Source: Blasia pusilla
Taxonomy: Eukaryota > Marchantiophyta > Marchantiopsida > Blasiales
DNA length: 64,000 bases
Assembly (NCBI GenBank): GCA_050084515.1
Contig: CM114275.1
Location: 23,870,001 to 23,934,000, forward strand
Direction: 5' to 3'
The position numbers and the translations under genes were made by a program. Each line of letters begins with the position of its first letter. Position 1 is the stretch's first letter. Of this stretch, positions 25,492-41,949 are shown piece by piece. The notes under the pieces were generated by a model that was given only the letters and a program-made list of their open reading frames with translations, did no database searches and was not told the DNA's origin.

Positions 25492-25850
25492 ATATGTTAC
25501 CCATCAGGGACCAGGGTTGGCTTGTTGGACGTGTGGTGGGCCACATAGGGAGAGGGACTGCCCATAGCATGGTAGAGGGCCTAGGGTGCCTTCGGGTGTT
25601 CACGAGCCATCTAGGATGGCCCCACTAGTGTTGCGGTGTGATCATTGTCACCGATATGGTCACACTAGGGATAGGTGTTTTGATCTTCACCTAGAGGTAC
25701 GTCCAAAGGTAGGTAGAGGACCTAGGGGCGAGACAGTTGGTGGAGATCGAGTAGTAGATGATTGTGATGGTAGAGTTCCATCACCAATCACAGGAGATGG
25801 AGGACGTGCACCCAATGCAATGCTCCTCACTTGCATCGATCAGTTGGAGT
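25492..25850 (+). pseudogene. gypsy copy 1 gag C-terminus with two zinc knuckles
   Basis: The region encodes ACWTCGGPHRERDCP and, after a Gly/Pro/Arg linker with one stop, CDHCHRYGHTRDRCF. The second is a standard CX2CX4HX4C knuckle; the first is one residue short between its Cys and His. They would bind element RNA during packaging. Confidence 0.7.
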
Positions 25851-26005
25851 AGATGATTGTTTCCATGACGATGATGCAGTTGAGGATAGGCATGGCGCCG
25901 AGAGTAGCTAGTGTGACTGCAGGCTCCACGTCTTACCATGAGACAAGTGAGGATTCCATTGGTATGGGATTTATGTGAAATGCGGCTCAGGTTGAGGCTG
26001 TTGCG

Positions 26006-26720
26006 GTGGTGACTCGGGGTGTTACGAGAGTAACTGAGCCATCGAGAGGTGGGGTTGAGATTGACCTACAGGAGGGAACCAATGGGCAACAAGCTAGCCT
26101 TCCCCAATCATTCACGTTGTCAGAGGTATTGTATACACCATCGATGGTGCCTCGACAACCCATAATGCCCATAGGTGGGACATGTGCATTGACGTCAGAA
26201 GGAAATGGAGAGATGACTCCTATGTCGGCTTGGGTGAAGCCAGTTTCGACCAAGTTGTTGGAGGTGGCCACTAGGGTGAGCCAGACTCCTTTGTTTTCCC
26301 CCATAGAGTGGGCGACGTTGGGAGTTGGACAAGCGGAAGTGTTTCGGCTGGCCGCGATGTTGTGTGAGCATGGAGAGGTGTGCCTCTTATTCAGAGGTAG
26401 TTGAGGAGGTGGTGGACTTATCTTTGGAGCACGTGCTTGCGACGTCCTCCACTAAGTCATGGGATGTTGCGGCAGCAAAGTTGGTAGATATGCCATCTAG
26501 GCCAGTGATAGAGCGAGCCATGATCACACTTGGTGTGGTGTTGTTGGATTACCGAGCATGAGTGTTTTGCTTGGTTAGTCCCATAGATACGGTGTACCAT
26601 CCGCAATGCATCCTACTTGATTTGGGAGCGCAGCCCTTGATGTTAGGGAAGGCAGTGTGTTTGGCATTGGGGTTACAGAAAGGCGACATTGAGCATTGTC
26701 CCTTTCAGATACAAACCTCT
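26006..26720 (+). pseudogene. gypsy copy 1 pre-protease region and retropepsin
   Basis: The pre-protease frame contains LSEVLYTPSMVPRQPI, matching SEVLGTPSMVPTQPI of copy 2. Across one frame change comes the aspartic protease core, ILLDLGAQPLMLGKA, then FQIQTSIGG. In copy 2 the same place reads LDSGAQPLMLGKA, so the catalytic DSGA has become DLGA here. The protease C-terminus is deleted at the palindrome that follows. Confidence 0.75.
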
Positions 26721-26725
26721 ATTGG

Positions 26726-26795
26726 GGGCGTATCACCCAAGATACACGGCGTGGAGCTGTGTATCTGGGGTGATACGCCCTACACGGCGTGGAGC
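26726..26795. repeat. short perfect-stem palindrome with nested direct repeat
   Basis: Arms at 26726-26746 and 26760-26780 (GGGCGTATCACCC against GGGTGATACGCCC, extending to GATACAC against GTGTATC) enclose a short loop. The 14-mer ACACGGCGTGGAGC occurs at 26744-26757 and again at 26782-26795. It sits where the family sequence jumps from protease to methyltransferase, so it looks like filler made by template switching at a deletion. Confidence 0.75.
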
Positions 26796-26811
26796 CATGC
26801 CTATGTTTGGA

Positions 26812-26910
26812 GTAGGGTACGAGAGTGTTAGGTCTCTTTGGAGGGATCAACACGGCGGATTGCTGCAGTGTGGTAGTGTTGCGTGGACGACGACACGAAT
26901 GGTGTTGGAT
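26812..26910 (+). pseudogene. remnant of methyltransferase motif I in gypsy copy 1
   Basis: A plus frame reads TRVLGLFGGINTADCC. The matching point in copy 2 is GICVLDLFGGISTHLAT, the AdoMet-binding motif I of a C5 cytosine methyltransferase. The key Asp is replaced by Gly, and the sequence loses similarity after about 15 residues. Short, but position and wording both fit copy 2. Confidence 0.6.
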
Positions 26911-26997
26911 GTGTAAAGGATAGTAGATCATGTGAGATACATAGGTGTTTACTATCTAGAGTTAGGGGGACCCAACTGCTAGCTAGGAGGGCGGTTA

Positions 26998-27752
26998 TGG
27001 GGTCTTGATGTATATGTGTGAGTTGTTTGGTTTATAGATGAATCGACATGTGTGTTGGGAAGATCAGTGTTGTGTGGTGTGTAGATGTGACGAGTGATGT
27101 GGGTTATATAGCGATGTGTATGCGCACGACAACTGTCACATCTTAGTAGCCAATAGGTAGAGATCCATCATGACGAAAACATAGTGAGCCAACGGACTGT
27201 TTTGAGTGTTACTTCGTCCTGAGGTGTTGGATGAGGTTGAGGACATGTACGTTGTGTCAAGAACATCGTTTCTAACGACTTTCATGTTGGGGTCTTTCAC
27301 AGCCGGATGATTTGTTTAGCAGGTCATCCATCCCTGGTAACGTGTATGTGCAGGTTACCAAGAGGGTTGCTATTTTTAGGGGAAGAGCTTTTTGGCTCTT
27401 CCCACACCTACATAAGGAAGGAAGATGGCTTTCCCAAGCCATCTTTCTTATGTTGGGACGTTGGAGCACTATTCTTGCTTGTGTGTGTGAGTTAGGACTA
27501 GGGTGTTAGCGTCCGGATTCCCTGACAACGTTGGGTGGATAAGGTTTGATATGCCAATATAGACTGAGGAGTGGAGTTTTAGGCCAGGTGTGCCATTTTT
27601 ACTCTTATTTTTACAGTTTTGGGGTCTCAATGTATATGTGTGAGTTGTTTGGTTTATGGATGGATCGACCCGTGTGTTGGGAAGATTGGTGTTGTGTGGT
27701 GTGTAGATGTGACCAGCGATGTGGTTTGTGTAGCAATGTGTATACGTACAAC
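26998..27752 (+). repeat. gypsy copy 1 LTR followed by a second LTR start
   Basis: A segment of about 135 bases occurs twice, at 26998-27132 and 27620-27752, offset 622 bases. Both start TGGGGTCT, carry GTATATGTGTGAGTTGTTTG and TGTTGTGTGGTGTGTAGATG, and end near TGTGTAT.CG.AC. The first follows the polypurine tract, so it should be the 3' LTR start. The LTR would then run to about 27615 (ending TTTTTACA), followed by GTTT and a second, truncated LTR. Confidence 0.55.
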
Positions 27753-29580
27753 AAACCACTCCAAAAGTATCTGTCTTCAAAATGCCAAAACGCGGAGTGT
27801 TTCCTCCGTAATGCCGACAACCAACTACACGGTTGTGAGGAGAGTGGTCCTCAGAAGAGATGTCCTATTTAATGTTAAATTTTCATTTGATTTAAAAATT
27901 AATAAATTTTGATATAAATGACACAATTTGAAAATCTCTATGGAAAAAACACCTAAGGAGGGTTTCCTCAAACCCTGTCCTCTTTTAATTATATAGTTGA
28001 GGAGAGTGAGTTACTTCTTTTCTTCTCCCAAAAAGAAGTCTTTTGAAATAATCTCTTCATATATAGAGGATGCTTGTATCATATGAGTTTAATGAATAGT
28101 TTTCTCTAAGATTGTTAGATGTTGCAAATTAAATAGATGGGACATGTGTCATAATAGGAGTCCACCTGAAAGGATAATTATCGAATTGGCAGGCGTGTTG
28201 ATGAGAGGCTTGTTGCTAATAGTAATACAGATTAAAGTTTTTTTTTGTGGGCATGAATGTTTGTTTATGTGTGACCAGACCTCCTTTAGCATCACTACAA
28301 TTTTTTACTAACATTGGAGTTTCAACATCGGCCGACATCTTACAGCTAGAGGAGATATATAGTAGGGTTTAGAGATGTCGAATCCTCTAGGAGATGTGGC
28401 AGAGCTGCTATAATAATATTTTCATGGACCTCAGATCTTCTTTAATTGTGTTGCAAGGTGGGAGAACATGGAAGGTAAGTACTTATGCCACTATGTTGTA
28501 CATGCGCTCTCACTAGTACTCTTGCTAGTTTTAAGAAAATAGTGAAGATTTCGTTTAAGGATTCAAACTTTATTGAGAATTCTAGTAAAGTAAAACATGA
28601 GAGGGGGTAAAATTCCCATTGGAAGATAAATTAGAAGTAAAATTTGAATAAAGATACATAATGTTCAAATTAACTAGATCGTTTGTAGAGCACTTGGGTC
28701 ATTTTGATAAAGACCTATGACTTCCGATTGTAGAAGCACTCATTATTAGAAATCTTCCTTAGTATTTACACTCATCCTCTTAAGTATCATGCTTGTTTTC
28801 TATGGGAGGCTAGGCCAAAATTAAACAATCTACCAATATTGCTAGTTTTGGAAACTTCAACAATTGAATATGGATGGAAAATTTACATCACATAAATGAA
28901 CAAAACCTGAATTTTATAAAGTAGAAAATGATATGAGAGAACCTTTAGATGGAAATGTATTACAACTTTCATGGAAGTGGATGAAGCCTTCTCATACATC
29001 ACACTTTGGGATGTTTGAAGAGACTTGTTCGATTTGTGATCAAGTCTCTTTCTAGGAGGTAGGATCTAGGAATTGTGTGATGACTTGTCAAGATAAATGA
29101 ATAGATTCTGAATTATGGGTCATCATAAAAATGAGCAACCAATTATGGATTCATTCACTTGCAAGTAGCCCTAAGATACATGTAAACACAAAGGTGTTGT
29201 AAGGGGGGAAGTTTCATAAAAGGGTATACTAATGGTTGGACTACCTAACTTGAAGGTCCTATGGTGGATAGGTTCTTAGGGGGTTGTTGTAGAGTTCAGG
29301 GACATGCTTGCTATTGAAGATTGTGAGATGTGAGTGTGGTAAGAGGGAGCAACCAAAAATTAACTTGCAATTACCCGATAAGACTTGGATTAGTCACATC
29401 AATTTTTATCACAAAATACAAGACGGAGATTGGGTTTTGGGATACTGTATGGTGCTCTTGGGATCAAGAAATCGAGCAAGAAATGAGATAGTTGAGGCTC
29501 ACAAGTCAGAACTTGACTAAGAAAGGTAGATAGTTGAGGAGTAAGGAGTCCCTAAATAATCTATACTATAATGTGAGGAA

Positions 29581-29603
29581 GGGTGGGGGGGGAGGGGGGT
29601 GGG
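29581..29603 (+). other. G-rich tract, possible G-quadruplex
   Basis: Four G runs (3, 8, 6 and 3 bases) separated by single T, A and T. This meets the usual sequence rule for a G-quadruplex on the plus strand. No gene lies nearby. Confidence 0.6.
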
Positions 29604-31888
29604 TGTTTCTTTCGGTAACTCTTTTTCCCAAAGAAGTGAAGCCCTTCCAAAAATAATCATTCAAAATGTTCACTTTTGAGAGAGAGTTACAAACTCTCTA
29701 CGACCTTATATTTGAAGGAGATTTTATTTGATCGGATACTTTTCAGATCCTTTTGAAGTAACTAACGACGATAAGACACATGTTGGCTCACTAGCTTTAG
29801 AAGTGCAAATAAAAGAGCCGCTCTCTCTAAGTTGGAGCAGAGTCAACATTGTTTTCAAAGGAACTTAAGAAGGCGGTGCCACAAATGGAAGCATCGTCAG
29901 ATTGAAGGTGGTGAAAGATTTATCAAATGGAGGTGATGAAACTAGAACACTCATTGTTGAGGCAAATGGAATTTCAAGGTAAATTGAAAGGTTTGTTGTT
30001 CATCTATTGGGCTTTTCCACAGGAATGCGCTTTGTGTCATGATCCATGATCTCTGGCTTTGGATTCTTGGGGCCCCAAAAATCCCACAATTGGTGACCCT
30101 GACGATAGATTTCCTGATTGAGATTTATAATTACAATCATTTAACAAGATTTGGTTCACGTTTCATTTTTGAAACGTGAACTTATTAACAGAATTCTGGA
30201 CTCCAAATTTACAAATCAAATTTTTGAGTGGACATCGATGACCAGACACAACGTCGAGAGGCAATAGTGTACATCCAACAAAAGAATACTGCATATGGGA
30301 ATGCGATTGTCCGGATTCTCTTCTGTTGTGAGGGAAGGTTTCCATGAACTTTCCCTCTGCCCTAAGGGAAAGTTCATCGAAACCCTTCGGCTATCATGAT
30401 GGAAAAGACCCAACCCCTTGAGGCGCAGGTCAATATCATCCTTACTAGAGTTAGAAAAATCTAACTCAGAAAAAGGAATGGTGGCGAAAAAAATTAATCT
30501 AGAAAGTAGTCATCATGCCTTTCATCTTTGAAGGCATGGAGTAGGCTAAATGAGATCGGCTAAGGTTTGGGACGTTTTGGATATGGACACTCTGAATAAA
30601 TTAAATGAAGGAGGCCACCTAGACCACAAAAGCCTAATTTGAGGAGATTAGATGAACGTTATGAACGCCTCCAATGGACAATTTTTATTGACGAGATTGA
30701 TTGAAGGTTTGACATAGCAAAACGAGGAAGAGTCTTGCTAATTTGCGCAGCGTGTTGCACAATGAATAGCAAGGGATACGGAGTGAAAAACTGTTCTATT
30801 CTTCTAAATTGTATGATTTGCACGTTCTTTTCCTGAATCCACTGGCCTCGTCTTGATAGCTTTGATTCACTGTCATCTTACTCTCTGATTCAAGGAATGC
30901 AAACAGAAACATAAAATAGATTGAGTCTTCTCTTACCAACACAACATCTAAGTCTTTGATGATGTTTTTTTGGTCAACTTTTCATTATCGTACAACTTCT
31001 AGAAGCGGAATTTGATAATGGACTATCCCATTTTGCTATGCTGTATGCGGAGCGAATGTCTCTGATCTTGTCGTGCCCAGATTCAGCCACAATTTTTGTA
31101 ATGCTGCTAGGAGCCCATATCTTTTGTCTCAAACTCTTCCCCCTCAGTTTCTCAAATGAAGATGAGCGTATCAAGGACTCTATTCATCATGGATTTTCTT
31201 ACAAAAGAGAAACTTGATTATAAATTATTAATTTAAGAAGAAAGAGCAGAAATGTGTTGAGTAGGTAATAATAAAAATGGAATTATGATTTTGGGCATCA
31301 AAGGGGCTAGTGTCATTATCTTCTTCTTTGTTTTTGGTGAAATTGACACAAACACCTTCGATCCAATCTCAAAAAAGGCGGAAGAAAAGTTGCAAAACCA
31401 AGAATTTTATGGATATTCTTGACATATAAAAACACAAATTAAGTGGAGAAAGATTTCCATCAGTTGGATCTTTTTCTTTCCACGAGAATTCACGAGGACA
31501 AACAAGTGTGGTCCCTCACATATATCGCATGGTAAGATTATATAGGACCCGATAAATTTAATATATGGAAACTTTAGAGTTTGTTCATACCTTAAGAGGA
31601 CCTATGGGGAAACAAAAAATGATCCCATTCAAGACACCATCAAATTTCACTAGTGTGTAGCCCGTGCCATGCCATGGAAAAGTAAGAACTAATTATGTTG
31701 CACAATTCTTTTTCTTGTTGCTCGGAGAATGTAAATTTTTTTATTGTTGCTCGGTTGCCACATTTCAAGCATAGGTGTGTTTGCAAATCAAGAAGGCACT
31801 CTCCAATAATAACATAGATTATTGGAAAGGTGTTTAGTTGGCTAAGATCCGTGGGCCCTTAAATTATGAGATAATCTACCCCCAAGAC

Positions 31889-31990
31889 GTAGATGTGGAC
31901 TAAATCAATAAGTATTGTATGCGTATAGCGCATGGTAGTGTAGATGTGGACTAAATCAATGAGTATTGTATGCATAGAGAGTGCATGATA
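31889..31990. repeat. two-copy tandem repeat, 51-base unit
   Basis: GTAGATGTGGACTAAATCAA, then a T.AGTATTGTATGC run and a GCATG-GTA/ATA end, appears at 31889-31939 and again from 31940. A few substitutions separate the copies. Confidence 0.85.
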
Positions 31991-32329
31991 GTCCCATGAT
32001 AATTTTTCGTGATACCCATGAAATAAAAGTATAAAAATCGAAAAAAAATCTTTATTTTCAGAATCCAATAATTACGTAACCCAACGTGATCCAGAAAATC
32101 CGGAAAAGAAAAGGCACTTTTGATAAAGGATAACTAGGGAATTCATTGTAGAGAAAAAGAAAAGGGAGTTATCCGAAATTCATATTCGAATCAAATTCTC
32201 CGACTCCAAAGAAATACCATATTTTAGAAACGAAATACAAGTGCACAACAAATATAACATTACAAGATCTATTATACTCGCGGCCAGAAATAAATAATAT
32301 ATCAGCTACAAAATTCGACTATTGAACAC

Positions 32330-33702
32330 GTGGTATGTACTGGTTGGCACTAGGGCCATCCATTCGGTGATGTGTTACTACGGTGGCGTGAAACGGAGAA
32401 GCACGGAAGACAACGGAGAAATACGGACGGCATTGAACGGAAGTATGGTGACGGTTGGCACCACGATCCCACGAATCAGGGAATCGGGGACATCCGTCGT
32501 CGCTAAAGTACAGTCCCGTCCCGTCCCAAAATTAAGGAAAGAGCGCTTCGCTTCGATGCCAACGGACGCTTCGGCTGAGACCCTCAGTGCTCGACAATGA
32601 AGCACTGGTACTACTTCTTCGCAGGCTGAATTTGAAAGTATAGGGCGCGGTTCATCCAGCGAGAAGTAGAATTCTAATGGTTTCATGAGGTTCTTTGGAT
32701 CTCCTACAGACTATGAACTAGGCGCTGCATGAGATGAGTGCGCCGTTTTGATTTGTGACAGGGCAGTAGAGGGATGCGATCGAGCATGGACTGCAGGGCT
32801 TTGCCAACTAAAGAAACTTTCCATTCTGTTTGTGCGTGTGGAACTGACGAATCTGGTCGAACGTACAGGGATTCATTTGCTTTGATTGAGTGACTCGGCG
32901 AAGCATCTAATCAGCGAAACTCATTGTTGGTTGGACACCAATTCCTGCGGAGTGCGTGTTGTAGAACGTATGCTGTATATGGAGTGTAGTTTGAGAATCG
33001 ATATTTACCACGGTGGAGGAAGCGCCATGGTGATTTCAGGATGAGCAGTATCGTCCAGTCGGATTGATCGGCAGCTCAGTCTCGGCGATTTTCCATGGCG
33101 TCTGATATTTTCAAGGAAACCATCCAATGAAGCGCCACGAGGAACAAGGTGCGAAGAAGCCGCGGGAGAATAATTATTGCGCAAAGCCGTTGTTTCTTCG
33201 CGTCTTTCACCTGTTAAGATTCTCATCTGTCGCCTGCGTTAGTTGTTTGGGAAATTTGGGGACGTACCGACAGGAATATCGGAATGTGAATCATGGTAAA
33301 TCGAGTGGTGATAAGTTGGTATCTCCTAAAATCCGCCATGTGGAGCATCGAGCCTGCCTTTTCACCATGTCCGTAGCTCGCGAAGATGTCTGTTTGTCTA
33401 TGTTCATTACTTTGAGAGACTAACGTCGTACCGAAATTTGTGACTCTCGCCGGATAATTCAAGAACGAGAAAGGTCGGATCAACGACAATGCGCAAGGCA
33501 ATATGATTGTACTCATAGTAGCCATCCGTTGAGCTCAACCTAAAGTTTTCAGGTGGTACTTAATCAATCGTGATTTCGTGGAGCTAGAACTCTGATCGAG
33601 GCTGATCGTTCGATCAGAATATTCACAACTTATGAATGGATATTGCCCCTCAGCCAAGCCGCCCCGAGCTGTTAGAAGCCGCAACTTGGTCGCAGAGCCG
33701 TC
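32330..33702 (+). promoter_or_regulatory. G+C-rich upstream region of the kinase gene
   Basis: Base composition rises sharply from about 32330 compared with the AT-rich DNA before it, and stays high up to the kinase ATG at 33703. Short overlapping frames occur on both strands without any recognisable protein. It probably holds the promoter and non-coding 5' exons of the kinase gene. No TATA box or start site could be fixed. Confidence 0.4.
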
Positions 33703-38965
<5,263 letters not shown>

Positions 38966-41949
38966 TACAAGGTAACAAGGCACTGCGCACACTCAAATGC
39001 GAATTAGGTGAATCTGCTCAGGGTAAGACTTTGGAATTTCACGCGTAAGCTGCTTCTTTAAAACATGTATACATCTTATATTTAGAAAAAGAGAAAACTG
39101 GTGTGGGCCCCAAGGTATATGGGGATTGGGTAGGTAAGTACATGGGGGTGGGTTTGTCTTAAAAAATGGAAACATGTATAATGTAGCTCCTTGCCTCTTT
39201 TGTCGTTGATTCACATGTGATTCTGAATCAATCCTATTGACATATGTGGTTTTTTTATACAATGTTATTAAATTATTAAATTCACCAATGAGTTGAGAGG
39301 ATATTAATAGATGTGATTCAAGATTTATGTGATTTTTAAAACACTTACCTACCTTACTAATAGTAAATAATTAGGATAATGCGTGGCTTAAGTCGACAGA
39401 GATAAGATGTAATCGATTGGTCATGTAAAATCATATTTGAGGGCATGTACAACCATGCCGCTCAACAAACGGCTGACCTAATAATCGTGGCTTCTTTACC
39501 GAGGAAAGTACATGTAGAGAGGATCCGGGAATTGTTTGGGGAATAAAATATTGTGTTGTGGAAGTATTCTAGCTTGATGGGATCGAAATCAGATGCAAAG
39601 AATTATCCACCAAGAAAAATTGAAGGGGTACAGGTTATGAAAGGATTTGAGGATATGAGTTAGGTACCCAAATTATTGCACACTTGGACTTTATATTATA
39701 TTAGGTGCAGATAAGATAAAGAAAAAGAATGGAGAAATTGTAAGCTCTAGGTGCGACTGAGAAGTGAGTAGCAAGGAAGATCACAAATAGCAAGAAAAAC
39801 TACACAAGCAAGAGGCAATTCTTGCAAATAGAGAGGTGTGGAAACTCTTGAGAATATCATGGATGTGGAGTACATAGTGAAAGAAAGAAAATGGAACAAG
39901 AGAAGAGGTGAATGCTAACATCATAAAGAATAGGAAAAGTAGAAAGAAAGCATAGAGTAAAATAACATAAAGGAAGAAGGATGATATCCAATCTTGAATG
40001 GTGGAAGATCTAGAATTCTTTTGTGAATGGGGAATAAAATGTATGGTTATGGACTTCAGCTGAATTCTAGTGTAAAACAGAAAAAAGAGGCGACTTATGT
40101 AGGAAAACTTATTGATAGCTTGAGTAAAATGCAGGAAGTGAACCTTGAGAGGAGTATAAAGATGAATTTTCCTATAGTTTAGATTGTTATGGCCATATTA
40201 ATTGGTATGCCAGTTACTATTTCCAATCCAATGATATCCCTCATGACATTTTCAGACTATTTCTTGATTTGGAGAAAACTTTGAGACATTGATATTTATG
40301 AGCTCTAAGAATCAGAAAATTCCTTGCTCCCACCCCACAAATTTGAATACCAATAATTATGGTCTAACTCAATGTCATCTCTCTACCATATTATCTTGAC
40401 TAGTTGGGATGTAACACTTTGCACCATAGAAATGGTTAAGGATGCCCAAGCAAGTCGAGAATTCAATTTAGATTTAAACTTTGTTATATTTAGGAATCTA
40501 TTGATCTATGAATTTTCCTTGTTCCCACTAAATGAAATGAATATTTCTTCAACCAACCTTAAGAAGTCTTTAAATGGGAAGAAGATTTTCCTAGTTGAGG
40601 ACTTGAAATTTGTGGAATTTATATTTGATCCTAAGTTCTTGCTCAAGAAGATAACTAGAGGCTTGACGATCTTGGTCATCACCATGTTTATCCATAATAT
40701 TAGGTGTCATAAAATGCTCTTTTTTTGGTTGTATTTTGGTTTTGATGATACATGTGAATTATATTGATCTATTGTATTTGAGGTTACCACTAGCATCTTT
40801 CTTTTGAAAAAGCTTGCAACTTTATTTCCTTCTTGGTTAACTCTTAATGATCATTAGCAATGTTTATTTAGGAGTTAAATCGTTAAAGTTGTGTACAAAT
40901 TATAGCAAAATGGATTAATGTCAAAATGCTTGGCATCATCATTCTTGGTACTAAAAATAAATAATTGGTAATCTTGATGGATAAGGATTGATTTTTTTCT
41001 CAATCCCATAATATGGGAAGGAGTTAGGATAGTTACTCTATTCTAAACACAAAGATAATTATCCTACCTCTAATAAACCAAAATTTTCCTTTTGAAAATC
41101 ATGTCCACATGCTTGCTAACTCCCTAATATTACCATGTTGAAGCCCTAATATTACCAAATACAATAGCAGATTCCAAGACACAAAGATGGCAAGCCCCAA
41201 TACACACGTATGCATGCGTATGTTTGACTACACACAAAGGAAGCTATACAAGATACTTCTAGGCCTCAGTGTAAATTCTTGGAATCTCACCCATCTCTCT
41301 CCGATGCTAATGCACATTCCTAACCAAACTAGTTTGATTGCCATCAATATATACCTAAGATTCAGAAATCATATGAAATATGTATACATATATGTATAAA
41401 ACTCTCACAAGTAACTTTCCATATGGAGAACAAATATTCATATATATTTTAATTGTATCACAACAAATAATTACCAAAACGTCCAACCCTCTCCCATAAA
41501 GTAAGAAACATTTTTAAAACAATGCCAAGAATACACCACAATCCATAACTTTACATACGAATCTCCTCTTTATGATCCATACTTCCGCATCTTTGCAACA
41601 AATTTGATGTACCCCACAATATATTTCTTGGAGTTACTACTTCTTGCACGTGGGCACGTTTTTTTATGTAGGAGCATGACGTCCTCAAAAGTAGGAAGAA
41701 AACAAGGATATCTCACATTTAAAATTTAAAACAAAAACGGATGGAGAATCCATTTATAAATTTTTTTGAAAATCCATAAAAAATTAAATAAATTTATAGC
41801 AGAACGTAATAAAGGTCGGTTCTTCTGCTTCCCGTGAAGTGGACTCTTTGTCCCGACACCCGACGTCCATATGAGGAAGAGCAGAAATTGGATCGTCAAC
41901 CTTTCCCGTTGTCGAGGAGGAACTGCAGACCGTGGTTCGAGGGAAAGGC
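38966..41949. other. AT-rich intergenic stretch between kinase and TolB-like gene
   Basis: No supported gene in about 3 kb. Open frames such as the one at 40372-40767 are AT-driven and low in complexity. The last 200 bases or so, becoming G+C-richer near 41860, should hold the promoter and 5' leader of the TolB-like gene. Confidence 0.5.

Larger units (their letters stand above)
22800..27752 (+). mobile_element. Ty3/gypsy retrotransposon copy 1 (gag-protease-methyltransferase remnant-LTR), inactive
   Basis: Order on the plus strand: gag (23218-24210), an inserted block (about 24213-25379), gag zinc knuckles (25492-25850), pre-protease region (26006-26560), retropepsin (26562-26720), a palindromic deletion scar (26726-26795), the first motif of a DNA methyltransferase (26818-26850), a polypurine tract (GTTAGGGGGACC near 26960) and LTR sequence (26998-27752). 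RT, RNase H and integrase are deleted. The pre-protease and protease sequences match copy 2 (54391-53624, minus) in order and wording, so the two copies are one family. The left boundary is uncertain because no 5' LTR was recognised. Confidence 0.75.
27753..32330. other. long AT-rich gene-free stretch
   Basis: No coding region that I can support over about 4.5 kb. It contains a G-rich tract at 29581-29603 and a 51-base tandem duplication at 31889-31990, listed separately. A weak protein-like patch around 29308-29520 has no recognisable family. Confidence 0.5.

Noticed and set aside
32378-32686. 102-codon minus-strand frame upstream of the kinase
   Set aside because: Lies in a G+C-rich leader region with frames open on both strands; nothing protein-like beyond openness.
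40372-40767. 131-codon plus-strand frame as a gene
   Set aside because: AT-driven composition, no motif, no supporting neighbours.
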